Under the pieces are notes generated by a model. That model saw nothing but the letters and a program-made list of their open reading frames with translations. It ran no database searches and had not been told where the DNA came from. This document shows, piece after piece, positions 1 to 8,301 of a stretch of DNA of 64,000 bases. Origin of the DNA: Propionibacteriaceae bacterium ZF39 (lineage in GTDB: Bacteria; Actinomycetota; Actinomycetes; Propionibacteriales; Propionibacteriaceae); the NCBI GenBank assembly GCA_039565995.1, contig CP154795.1:496001-560000 (forward strand), written 5' to 3'. Position 1 is the first letter of the stretch. Each line of letters begins with the position of its first letter. Position numbers and translations under genes: made by a program.

Positions 1-29
1 GTGTTGGTGCAGCGTGATCTGATGAACGC

Positions 30-455
30 ATGAACCTGGGGATCGACACCGTCCTGACCCTGACCGCAGCCGGACTCATCTTCTTGTTGGCCCTCGTGCT
101 GGGGGTGTGGAAATACCGCGGGATGGTCACATCCCCCGACCACCTCGCGCATCCCTATGTGGACATCGCCCACCGCGCGTCGCTGCTCTATGCGTTCGCC
201 ACCACGATGACGGCGGTTTTCGTCGAGCTCAGCGTCTGGCCGACGTGGATGAATCTCGTGGCCGCCGGGGTGCTGGTGTTCTTCTTCTGCGTGGCGATCG
301 GGAGCTACATCCTCCACGGTGCCCGCCGTGACACGACGAATCAGTTCGAGCGACCGGGTGCGCTCGTGACCGGCGGCATGATCGCGTTGATCATCGGGGA
401 GATCGGCGGGTTCGGCGTGGTCTTCGCCGGGTTCCTGGTGGGCGCCTTCGGCTGA
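30..455 (+). CDS. Small four-helix membrane protein, unknown function
   Basis: Encodes 141 residues with four hydrophobic segments, at about residues 7-27, 50-68, 73-95 and 112-138, joined by short charged loops, so it is an integral membrane protein. I recognise no catalytic motif or named family. The ATG at 30 is the only good start and has no strong ribosome binding site in front of it. It ends one base before the convergent UbiB-like gene. Function is unknown. Confidence 0.7.
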   Translation: MNLGIDTVLTLTAAGLIFLLALVLGVWKYRGMVTSPDHLAHPYVDIAHRASLLYAFATTMTAVFVELSVWPTWMNLVAAGVLVFFFCVAIGSYILHGARRDTTNQFERPGALVTGGMIALIIGEIGGFGVVFAGFLVGAFG

Positions 456-456
456 C

Positions 457-2442
457 TCACCCGGAGCGGTGGGAGAAGATCAGCGCCACCGCCCGCAGGC
501 CCAGCACGAATCCGGCGAACGCGACGAGCGCCCCGACCAGCGAGAACGCGCCCACGCCGGGGAGGATCGTCGGACCGCCGGCGGCGGTGGCGAGGACGAT
601 TCCGCCGAGTACGCCGGCCGCCGACAACACGGCGAGCACCAGCTGCTGCACCAGACCCAGCAGGAAGCTCCGGTCGTCGGGGTGGGAGGCCACGCGGATG
701 TGGGCGGTGAGCTGACCGTTCTCGAGGTCGGCGCTGATCTTGTTGATGCGGCGGGGGAGCTGCTCCATGAGCGGCAGCAGGTGCAGGGCACGCTTGGTGA
801 ACTCGGACTTCACCCGCTCGGGGGTGATGTCACCCACGCTGGCCCGCCCGACGGTCCGGGCCGCGGCGACCAGGTCGAGCGAGGGGTCGATCAGCTTGAG
901 CGTGCCCTCCAGCGCGCCGAGCGAGCGCAGGGCGGCCGCGATCTGGGGCGGGACACGGAACCCGTGGTCGACGACCAGCCCGAGCAGTTCCGAGAACACC
1001 GCCATCGATCCGCCGGAGCCGAGGCCGCCGCGGAAGCGGGTCATGAGTACGCCGATCGACCGCTGCAGGGCCCGCTCGTCGAGCATGTCGGGGCGGTCGA
1101 GAAGTTCGAGCAGGGCGTCGGTCGCCGCGGCCGGGTCGTCGGCGTCGATCGCCCACAGCAGCATCCCGAGCGTCCGTCGGGAGATCGAGTCGAGCCGCCC
1201 GACCGAGCCGAAGTCGAGCAGGCCGATCGACCCGTCGGGCCAGATCATGACGTTGCCCGGATGCAGGTCGGCGTGGAAGACCCCGTCGCCCACGATCTGC
1301 CCGAGCACCGCACTGAGCAGGGTGTGGGCGGACGTGCGGCGTACCTCCGGGTCGAGCCGCGCGACCAGCTCGGTGGCCTGCGCTACGGGCGTACCGTCGA
1401 AGCGCTCCATCACGATCAGCCGGGACGACGAATGGGTTTCATCGACCCAGGGGACGCGTACGCCGTGACCGGCGAGCGATGCCCTCACAGCGGCCATGTT
1501 GTCGATCTCGACGCGGTAGTCGAGCTCCTCACGGAGGGAATCGGCGAAGCCGTCGGCCAGCCCACGGATGCCGATGGCACGCGCCCAGGGAGCGTTGCGG
1601 TCGAGCGAGCGGGCGAGGCGGTCGAGGATTTCGAGGTCCTGGGTCACCTGGGAGACGGCTCGGGGACGCTGGATCTTGACCACGACATCGCGCCCGTCGG
1701 TCAGGGTCGCGCGATGCACCTGGGCGACGGAAGCCGAGGCCAACGGTGTCTCGGTCACGGACCGGAAGACGTCGTCGACCGGGCGGGCGAGCTGGGTTTG
1801 GAGGACCGGCTGCACGGTCTCCCAGGGCTCGGGCTCGGCCCGGTTGGTGAGGGTGGAGAGCTCGCGGACGAAGGGGTCGGGGAGGACGTCCGCGCGGGTT
1901 GACAGCATCTGGCCGAGTTTGATGAACGTGACGCCGCCCTCCTGGAGAGCGCGGCGCAGGGAGCTGGCAAGTGCGGAGGCGTCCCGGTCGGCGGGGCGGA
2001 AGCCGCGCAGGGGTGCTCCCAGGCCGTGGCGCGCCGCGATGCGGAAGATCTGCGCATAGCGCCTGCCGCGCTTCCACCGCCGGTCCCAACCCAGGAACAG
2101 CGACCGGAACGGCGGCAGCGAGCCGGTCGGCACCATGATCTCGAGGACCAGCAGCGCGGCCGCGGCGAACGCGAACGTCCACAGAGTGAGGACACCGAGA
2201 TAGAACAGCGTGCCCGGGATGTGTTGCTCATCGGTCGGCAGGCGGCCGTTGGTGAGGAGCGGTGCCGCCAGGCTGAGCAGCGACAGGATCGAGATCGCCA
2301 CGACGCCGACCGTGCGCGGCCAGCCGACCCGGACGCCGAGCACCCGGCGCGCGGTCTGGGCGACGAGGACCGTGATGATGGCCAGCCACGCCATGCCGAT
2401 GAGCCCGTTGATCAGTCCGGTCAACACGTCCAGCCAGTCCAT
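457..2442 (-). CDS. ABC1/UbiB-family atypical kinase with membrane segments
   Basis: Encodes 661 residues of the UbiB/AarF/ABC1 family, atypical kinases with ATPase activity that support isoprenoid-quinone synthesis. Three N-terminal hydrophobic segments (about residues 8-33, 43-63, 80-107) are followed by the kinase-like domain. Its markers are the family motif KLGQMLSTR, the nucleotide-binding stretch ASASVAQVHRA with VVVKIQRP, the catalytic loop FHADLHPGNVM and the metal-binding LLDFG. Two more membrane helices close the C-terminus. The length matches long actinobacterial family members. GGAAGGA lies just before the ATG at 2442. The family assignment is firm; a quinone role here is inferred. 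Confidence 0.9.
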   Translation of the reverse strand: MDWLDVLTGLINGLIGMAWLAIITVLVAQTARRVLGVRVGWPRTVGVVAISILSLLSLAAPLLTNGRLPTDEQHIPGTLFYLGVLTLWTFAFAAAALLVLEIMVPTGSLPPFRSLFLGWDRRWKRGRRYAQIFRIAARHGLGAPLRGFRPADRDASALASSLRRALQEGGVTFIKLGQMLSTRADVLPDPFVRELSTLTNRAEPEPWETVQPVLQTQLARPVDDVFRSVTETPLASASVAQVHRATLTDGRDVVVKIQRPRAVSQVTQDLEILDRLARSLDRNAPWARAIGIRGLADGFADSLREELDYRVEIDNMAAVRASLAGHGVRVPWVDETHSSSRLIVMERFDGTPVAQATELVARLDPEVRRTSAHTLLSAVLGQIVGDGVFHADLHPGNVMIWPDGSIGLLDFGSVGRLDSISRRTLGMLLWAIDADDPAAATDALLELLDRPDMLDERALQRSIGVLMTRFRGGLGSGGSMAVFSELLGLVVDHGFRVPPQIAAALRSLGALEGTLKLIDPSLDLVAAARTVGRASVGDITPERVKSEFTKRALHLLPLMEQLPRRINKISADLENGQLTAHIRVASHPDDRSFLLGLVQQLVLAVLSAAGVLGGIVLATAAGGPTILPGVGAFSLVGALVAFAGFVLGLRAVALIFSHRSG

Positions 2443-2586
2443 GGATCCTTCCGGCGCCGAGTGTCCGTCGGCTGCGCGGCCAGCCTATTCAGGGACAGGA
2501 CAGGTTTCGCTTCGGCGGGACTGCCGGGGTGGGGGCTGCCGCGCTATGGAATTGCTGCCGCAGCGGAAGCGCGGTGAGGGGCGAGG

Positions 2587-3164
2587 TCAGCGACGACGTC
2601 CCGTGAACGCCAGGAAACGCTCGAACGGTGTCGCGTCGTCGGCCGGCTCATGCGCCTCGTCGAACCACCCCGGTCTGCGGGGCAGACCCTTCTCGATGGC
2701 CCGGCGGGCGCGGTTGAGCGCCGCCGGTTCGACGCTCAGGTCGGCGCCGATCATCGAGCCGATGTCCCAGCTGTGAGCGAGGAGGTCGGCGGTCAGGTTG
2801 TCGAGGAACTGCCCGAGGGTGAGGTCGGGGTAGTCCTTCCGGAGGAACGCCGGTCCGGGGCGCCGCATGTTGGTCGGGGTCAGCAGGGCGTCGACGTCCT
2901 CGCGCGCCGTCAGCCAGGCGGTCAGCGGCTCGTCGGTCAGCAGCATTGATGGCTGCTCACTCCGGGCGCTCCCTCCCGACTCCGGGGCTCCTCGCCACGC
3001 GCGAGTCCGGCCACGAGTTGGCGGCCCCAGACCACGTGACCGGTGACATCCCGGATCGTCCAGCCCGGGCAGCGCGACGGTTTGTCCCAGGCACCATCGG
3101 GGACGCGCCGCAACACGTCTTCGAACGTGTCTTCTGCACTGAGGTGGGCCGCGATGATGTCCAT
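2587..3164 (-). pseudogene. Frameshifted maleylpyruvate-isomerase-family (mycothiol-dependent) protein
   Basis: Two overlapping reading frames together give one protein of the TIGR03086/MDMPI family, DinB-fold thiol-dependent enzymes of mycothiol producers. The first frame starts at the ATG at 3164 and carries the family N-terminus, including RCPGWTIRDVTGHVVWG with a candidate metal-binding His. The second frame resumes near 2975 with the C-terminal helices, including DLLAHSWDIG, and runs to 2587. The break lies in a G/C-run stretch at about 2955-2990 and corresponds to a -1 shift. It may be a real lesion or a sequencing error. The gene lies just downstream of the DUF2461 gene on the same strand. 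Confidence 0.75.
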
Positions 3165-3208
3165 ACCCAAGGATGACCTGCCGTGTCGACCTCTGTCTCC
3201 GGTTCGGC

Positions 3209-3868
3209 TCAACGAGCGTCAGTCTGCAGATGGCGTTCCAGCCAGGCCCCGAGCGGCTGGGCGCCGGTCCAGACGTCATGGATGCGGTCGAAGGCCTCGC
3301 GGGTGGACATCCAGTCGGCCCGCTCCCAGTGCTCCACCACGAACGCGCCCTTCCACCGCAGGATCTCCGAGCGCGGATGGTCCTTGGCGAAACCGGCGGG
3401 CGTGCGTTTCAGGGGTGACTCGATGCCACCGGTGATGGGGAGTTTGCGCTTGTCCTGCGCTGTCCGGAGGTTCTCGAATTCGACGCCCGTTTCGTCATTG
3501 TCGATGAGCTCGCGGAATCGGGCGAGCTGGTCCCGGTCGAACATGGCGGCGCCGAATCCGGTGACGAGTTCGGTCTCCGAGACGCGGAGGTAGTAGCCCA
3601 TCCCACCCCTCGCCCGATCCTCACTTGTTGCCCCGGCCCAATCCTTGTAGGGCGACTTGTCCTTGCTGAACCGCACGTCCCGGTTGGGCCGGAACATCCG
3701 CAGCGGCCCGAACTCCGCGCCCAGCTCGTTGAGCAGGGCGAGCATCGGCTTGCGCACGTTTTCGGCGTACTCCGTCTTGTGCGCCTCCCAGTACGTCTTC
3801 GAGTTGTCTTGGGCAAGGCCCTCGAAGAACGTGAACAGGCCGGGCGGGAAGCCCTCGAAATCACTCAC
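3209..3868 (-). CDS. DUF2461 (TIGR02453) family protein
   Basis: Encodes 219 residues that look like the DUF2461 family, of unknown biochemical role. Typical features are GFPPGLFTFFEGLAQDNSKTYW near the N-terminus, the central RPNRDVRFSKDKSPYK, and MGYYLRV. I chose the GTG at 3868 because it overlaps the stop of the TfoX-N gene (GTGA) and gives the family's normal N-terminus; the open frame continues upstream without family similarity. It is the third gene of a small coupled operon after the VOC and TfoX-N genes. Confidence 0.8.
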   Translation of the reverse strand: MSDFEGFPPGLFTFFEGLAQDNSKTYWEAHKTEYAENVRKPMLALLNELGAEFGPLRMFRPNRDVRFSKDKSPYKDWAGATSEDRARGGMGYYLRVSETELVTGFGAAMFDRDQLARFRELIDNDETGVEFENLRTAQDKRKLPITGGIESPLKRTPAGFAKDHPRSEILRWKGAFVVEHWERADWMSTREAFDRIHDVWTGAQPLGAWLERHLQTDAR

Positions 3869-4206
3869 TTCGAGGCCTTGGCCCGGGGATTGAACTCCAA
3901 GGCCTCGGCGATCCAGAAGTCGAGGTCGGCGTCGGCGTTCTCCTCGTCGACGCTCATCCAGCCGGGGCCCATGGATCGGCCCGGGCCCATCTCGGGAGTG
4001 CTGGTGCCGGGCCGCTTCTGCAGCTCTGCGTTGCGGTCGGGATCGATGCGGACGAGGATGCCGCCCCCTTTCCACGTGCCGATCAGGAGCTTGTCGTTGA
4101 GCATGAAACACAGCGCGCCGAACATGCGCTGCTCGCGGACCGGGGAGTGGGTCGACAGCGCAGCACGGATGCGATCGGCGAGGGTGGGGGTGTCATGAGA
4201 GGTCAT
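3865..4206 (-). CDS. TfoX N-terminal domain protein
   Basis: Encodes 113 residues with the TfoX N-terminal domain fold: an N-terminal helix ending in VREQRMFGALCFMLNDKLLIG, then ILVRIDPD, and a late MSVDEE and DLDFWIAEAL. The C-terminal domain of true TfoX/Sxy competence regulators is absent, as in many actinobacterial stand-alone copies, so a competence role should not be assumed. The gene starts one base after the VOC gene ends and overlaps the next gene by GTGA, so translation is probably coupled. Confidence 0.8.
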   Translation of the reverse strand: MTSHDTPTLADRIRAALSTHSPVREQRMFGALCFMLNDKLLIGTWKGGGILVRIDPDRNAELQKRPGTSTPEMGPGRSMGPGWMSVDEENADADLDFWIAEALEFNPRAKASK

Positions 4207-4207
4207 C

Positions 4208-4570
4208 TCAGTCCTCGGTGGTGCGGTGGGCCAGGATGTTGAGGACGGTCCCGTCGGGCGCTTTGACGAAGAACCGGCGTACGCCCCAGGGCTCGTCGGT
4301 CAGCGGATGGACGATCTCGAAGCCGCGGCGCCGGGCGTCGGCGTACGCCTCGTCCACGTCGTCCACCTGGACCGAAATCGCCGGATTGACCGGCGCGGAG
4401 GCATCGCGGGAGACGAGCTGGAGGTGGGCACCGGTCTCCGGATCGGTGTAGCGAGCGACCCACCCGAGACTGAATTCCTCGATCGCGAGGCCGAGGTAGT
4501 CGGTGTAGAAGGACTTCGCCTGCTCGACGTCCGCGACGGGCAGGTCGGCGATGATGTTATGAACGCGCAC
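4208..4570 (-). CDS. VOC (glyoxalase/bleomycin-resistance) superfamily protein
   Basis: Encodes 120 residues forming a single vicinal-oxygen-chelate module pair. The first half has DVEQAKSFYTDYLGLAIEE and the second VQVDDVDEAYADARRRGFEIVHPLTDEPWGVRRFFVKAPDGTVLNIL, the usual pattern of a small dimeric VOC protein. The substrate cannot be read from the sequence. It heads the VOC, TfoX-N, DUF2461 operon. Confidence 0.85.
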   Translation of the reverse strand: MRVHNIIADLPVADVEQAKSFYTDYLGLAIEEFSLGWVARYTDPETGAHLQLVSRDASAPVNPAISVQVDDVDEAYADARRRGFEIVHPLTDEPWGVRRFFVKAPDGTVLNILAHRTTED

Positions 4571-4640
4571 GACATCACCTTTCGGGAATGAGGGCCGGTT
4601 GTCCAGCGATTCTGTCCCTGCTTGGGGGCACTATTGCGGC

Positions 4641-5186
4641 ATGGCGAACAGGGCCCGATCGTTCTGGAACCGGTTGATGGGCAACGTGACCCCGATCGAG
4701 GGTGCGGTCGCGCTGGCCTCCGCCGGAGTGAGTGCCGCCGTGGTGGGGGTGAGCACGGCGAGACGGGTGGGCTGGATCCGGGGCCTGGTCATGGGTGTGG
4801 TGGCCTTCGACCTGTGTGGCGGGCTGGTGTCGTTCCAGTTGGGGTCGACGCGTGAGGAGTACGCCCACCACAGCGATCGGCGGCGGTTGGTCTTCGTCCT
4901 GGTGCATCTGCAGCCGTTCGTGCTCCCACTCGTGGGGCAGGGAACCTGGGGCCGGGCTGGCGTGCGGTATGCGGCGGCGGTCGGTGGGACTCTTGCGCTT
5001 GAGCGCGTCGGGATGCGGCCGGAGCATCGGCGCCCGGTTGCGAACGGCAGCGCCCTCGCGCTCGCCGTGGCGGACCTGATGGCTGCGTCACCTGACCAGC
5101 GCTGGTTGGGGCCCGTCTATCTGCTCAAACTGGTCGGCGGACACGGTGGAATTCCCCGGGTCTCCAGCCACCAACAGCGTCTGTAA
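4641..5186 (+). CDS. Small membrane protein, unknown
   Basis: Encodes 181 residues from the ATG at 4641 (start of MANRARSFWNRL). Four or so hydrophobic segments are visible: about residues 20-37 (VALASAGVSAAVVGVST), 45-63, 86-103 and 110-125. No catalytic motif is recognised. An upstream in-frame ATG at 4599 would add 14 poorly hydrophobic residues and is less likely. Function is unknown. Confidence 0.6.
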   Translation: MANRARSFWNRLMGNVTPIEGAVALASAGVSAAVVGVSTARRVGWIRGLVMGVVAFDLCGGLVSFQLGSTREEYAHHSDRRRLVFVLVHLQPFVLPLVGQGTWGRAGVRYAAAVGGTLALERVGMRPEHRRPVANGSALALAVADLMAASPDQRWLGPVYLLKLVGGHGGIPRVSSHQQRL

Positions 5187-5583
5187 TCCCACTTCGCTCG
5201 CTCTCCGTGCCGCCGCGCGGGTTGGGGCTTGTTGGCGCGGGATATTTCTCTCGCGAAGTGGGGTCAACTCGCGCGGCGGAAAGAAACCCGCGCGAAGAGG
5301 TGTGAACCCGCGCGAAGAGATGGGGACCAGCACGGGCTTCCCGCGGTGGTGCTGCGTCTACTTCCGTGGCGGACGCAACTCCATAGGACTGCACCCCCCT
5401 TTCGTGGGTGGACCTGAAATCTTCAGGCTGTCTCGACCAGGCGCAGAGCCTCTCTGGCATCCATCAAGCGTAGGCACGGATGGCCTCTTCCCATCCTGCG
5501 CGAGCAGGGCCCGTCGCCGGAGGCGTTCACGATCAAGAAGGCGTACGCCCCACCGGTTGAGGTGTGAGGACTACGCTCGAAAG
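5187..5583. other. Gene-free region with iterated ~20-bp units
   Basis: No convincing gene is present. At 5249-5326 four imperfect units of 19-20 bases follow each other, sharing a core like cgcgcgaag. The arm cccacttcgc at 5188-5197 is the exact reverse complement of gcgaagtggg at 5253-5262. The last 100 bases are the leader of the PEP-utilising enzyme gene, with a purine-rich stretch gaggtgtgagga ahead of its GTG. Confidence 0.5.
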
Positions 5584-8301
5584 GTGAGCATCACACGCGC
5601 TCTGTCTGCATTGCGTCGCACCGATCTGCCGCTCGCCGGGGGCAAGGGTGCCAACCTCGGAGAACTGCTCGCTGCCGGGCTGCCGGTTCCGGACGGATTC
5701 GTCCTGACGACCGACGCCTATCGCGAGTTCATCGCCACCAATGGCCTGCAGCCGCGGATCGACTCCCTCCTCGCCAGCGCTGATCCGGCAGACCCGACCG
5801 CGACCGAAGCTGTCTCCGCCTCGGTCACCGAACTCTTCACTACGGCCACGATTCCGCCGTCGATCCAGGCGGCGTTGCGGAATGGGTACGCCGGCCTGGG
5901 CGCGGATGTCCCGGTTGCCGTCCGGTCGTCGGCGACGGCCGAGGACCTCGCCGAGGCATCGTTCGCGGGCCAGCAGGAGACGCTGCTCAATGTGATCGGC
6001 GCGCCTGCCCTCGCTGCGGCTGTCCGTCGCTGTTGGGCGTCCCTCTGGTCCGCTCGGGCGATCAGCTATCGCGCCACCCACCAGGTCAAGGCCGACCTCG
6101 CGCTCGCCGTGGTCGTCCAGCGGCTGATCCCGGCCGAGGCATCGGGGGTGATGTTCACGGCCAACCCGACCAACGGGCGTACCGATGAGATCGTCATCTC
6201 CGCAGCCTGGGGCCTGGGCGAGGCCGTGGTCTCGGGCAGTGTCACCACGGACGACATCGTCGTACGCGACGGGCAGGTCGTCGACCGCACGACCGCGGCC
6301 AAGGATGTGCTCACCGTGCGCACGGCCGACGGCGTACGCGAGCAGCCCACCACCGAATCCCAGCGTCACGCCGAGGTCCTGAGCGAAGCCGATGCGCTGA
6401 CGTTGGCCGAGCTCGGGGGTCGGGCCGCGGCCCACTTCGGCGTACCCCAGGATCTCGAATGGGCCCGCGCCGACGGCCGGTTCTGGCTGGTGCAGTCGCG
6501 ACCCATCACCGCCCTTCCCGCGCCGACCGGACCGGCGCCGACCGAATGGCCGGTGCCGCCGGGCTTCGATGTCTACATGCGCGCCAGCCTGATCGAGCAG
6601 CTGCCCGATCCGTTGTCGCCGCTGTTCGCCGACCTGGCAGGCGAGCTGGTGGTGAAGGGCATGGTGCGCACGATCGGGGAGTTCTTCGGGCCGCAGAGCC
6701 TGTTCACGGAGAAGAACTTCGGGTTCGTGACGATCAACGGGTACGCCTACTACGGCTACGCCAACTCCCTCATGCTCAAGGCCATCGGCATCATCCCGCT
6801 GGCGCTCAGGGTGGCGTTCACGACGATCGGTCGGGACAAGTGGGCGCAGGTCTTCCACCCCCGCTATGCCGCGCTGGTCGAGAAGCGCCGGGCCCATGAT
6901 CCCGCGACACTGACCGCGACCGACCTGCTCGCCGGGATCGTGGAACTGGTCGGGGAGGCGTTCGCCTACTACACGTCGGTCCAGACCATCATCCCCGAGG
7001 CGGTCACCAGCGAGGCCGTGTTCACCGCGCTCTATGACCGGCTCGTGAAGAGGCCAGGTGATCCCCGCGCGGAAGAGTTCCTGCTCGGCTTCGATTCAGC
7101 GCCCCTGCGGGCGGATCAGTCGATCCACGATCTTGCGAAATGGGTACGCCGGGACCCTGCCCTAACCGCTGCGCTCACGGCGCAGGATCGCGATCTCGAC
7201 GGGGTTGACGCCGGCGTACGCGGCGAGTTCGACCGACGACTGGCGGAGCACCTGACCGCGCATGGTCACGCGACGTACAACCTCGACCTAGTCAACCCGG
7301 TGGCTGCCGACGATCCCCGGCCGGTGCTGGACGTCCTGCGCTTCTATCTCGCCGGGGGAGCGCGGTCGCCGGAGGAACGTCGCTCGGAGTTGGCGGCCCG
7401 TCGGGGCGCGGCGCGGGCGGCGATCCTCGACCGGTTGCCGCGCTGGCAGGGCACGTGGTTCGCGCGGCTGCTCGGATTCGCCAACACGATGGCACCCGTT
7501 CGCGAGGATGCCTTGGCCGATGTGGGCCTCGGATGGCCGGCGGCCAGGGCGTACGCCCGGGAGCTCGGCCGGAGACTTGTCGCCGCGGGTGCGCTCGCGG
7601 AGCCCGACGGGGTGTTCTGGCTGCGTCGCACCGAACTCGCCGAAGCCGCTCGCCGGCTGGACGACGGTGGGAGCGTCGATTCGTTCGCCGATCGAGTGGC
7701 CGAGCGGAAGGTCATCTGGCGTGGGCAGCGGCTCGTGACACCGCCCCCGATCCTGCCGCTGGACTCGAGGTGGCACGCGTTCGACAGCATGATGCCGACC
7801 GTGATGGGCGATCAGGGCGGTGCGACGCTCAAGGGCACGGGCGCCAGTGGCGGGCGCGTGTCGGGGATCGCGCGGGTCATGCACGGGCCGGAGGATTTCG
7901 GCGGCATGCAGCCCGGCGAGATCCTCGTCGCGGCGATCACGACGCCGGCGTGGACGCCGCTGTTCGCGTTGGCGGCCGGGGTCGTGACCGATGTCGGCGG
8001 GCCGCTGAGTCACTCGTCGATCGTGGCGCGGGAATACGGGATCCCGGCCGTGCTCGGCACCACCGTGGCCACCGCGCGCATCAAAACCGGCGACCGGATC
8101 CTCGTCGACGGTGAGGCCGGGACCGTGACGTTGCTCGATGTGGAGGTCGCCGAGCCCGAAGAGCCCAAGAGAGACAGGAACTGGAAGCCCTGGGCCCTTG
8201 GTGCGGCCGCAGCCGCGGTCGCCGCCGTCGCGGTCGGTGCCCTCAGGCGAGCGGGCGTACGAACGGGAAGGTCAGCACGCCCCGGATGCTCTGGCCGGTG
8301 A
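5584..8301 (+). CDS. PEP-utilising phosphotransferase (PEP synthase / rifampin phosphotransferase-like) with C-terminal membrane helix
   Basis: Encodes 905 residues from the GTG at 5584, where family similarity begins. The N-terminal PPDK-type ATP-binding domain (about 8-315) shows GGKGANLGELLAAG, VAVRSSATAEDL and SFAGQQETLLNV. A long middle region (RASLIEQLPDPLSPLF) resembles rifampin phosphotransferases. The C-terminal swivel domain has DVGGPLSHSSIVAREYGIPA with catalytic His at about 810. Such enzymes move phosphate from ATP through this His to pyruvate, an antibiotic or another acceptor. Residues 870-895 form an alanine-rich helix that could anchor it to the membrane, which is not usual for the family. 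The tail overlaps the end of convergent lysX by 59 bases. The acceptor is unknown. Confidence 0.85.
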   Translation: MSITRALSALRRTDLPLAGGKGANLGELLAAGLPVPDGFVLTTDAYREFIATNGLQPRIDSLLASADPADPTATEAVSASVTELFTTATIPPSIQAALRNGYAGLGADVPVAVRSSATAEDLAEASFAGQQETLLNVIGAPALAAAVRRCWASLWSARAISYRATHQVKADLALAVVVQRLIPAEASGVMFTANPTNGRTDEIVISAAWGLGEAVVSGSVTTDDIVVRDGQVVDRTTAAKDVLTVRTADGVREQPTTESQRHAEVLSEADALTLAELGGRAAAHFGVPQDLEWARADGRFWLVQSRPITALPAPTGPAPTEWPVPPGFDVYMRASLIEQLPDPLSPLFADLAGELVVKGMVRTIGEFFGPQSLFTEKNFGFVTINGYAYYGYANSLMLKAIGIIPLALRVAFTTIGRDKWAQVFHPRYAALVEKRRAHDPATLTATDLLAGIVELVGEAFAYYTSVQTIIPEAVTSEAVFTALYDRLVKRPGDPRAEEFLLGFDSAPLRADQSIHDLAKWVRRDPALTAALTAQDRDLDGVDAGVRGEFDRRLAEHLTAHGHATYNLDLVNPVAADDPRPVLDVLRFYLAGGARSPEERRSELAARRGAARAAILDRLPRWQGTWFARLLGFANTMAPVREDALADVGLGWPAARAYARELGRRLVAAGALAEPDGVFWLRRTELAEAARRLDDGGSVDSFADRVAERKVIWRGQRLVTPPPILPLDSRWHAFDSMMPTVMGDQGGATLKGTGASGGRVSGIARVMHGPEDFGGMQPGEILVAAITTPAWTPLFALAAGVVTDVGGPLSHSSIVAREYGIPAVLGTTVATARIKTGDRILVDGEAGTVTLLDVEVAEPEEPKRDRNWKPWALGAAAAAVAAVAVGALRRAGVRTGRSARPGCSGR

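Noticed and set aside
469-1902. Plus-strand frame opposite the UbiB-like gene
   Set aside because: Low-complexity Arg/Gly/Asp-rich, no motif; antisense artefact.
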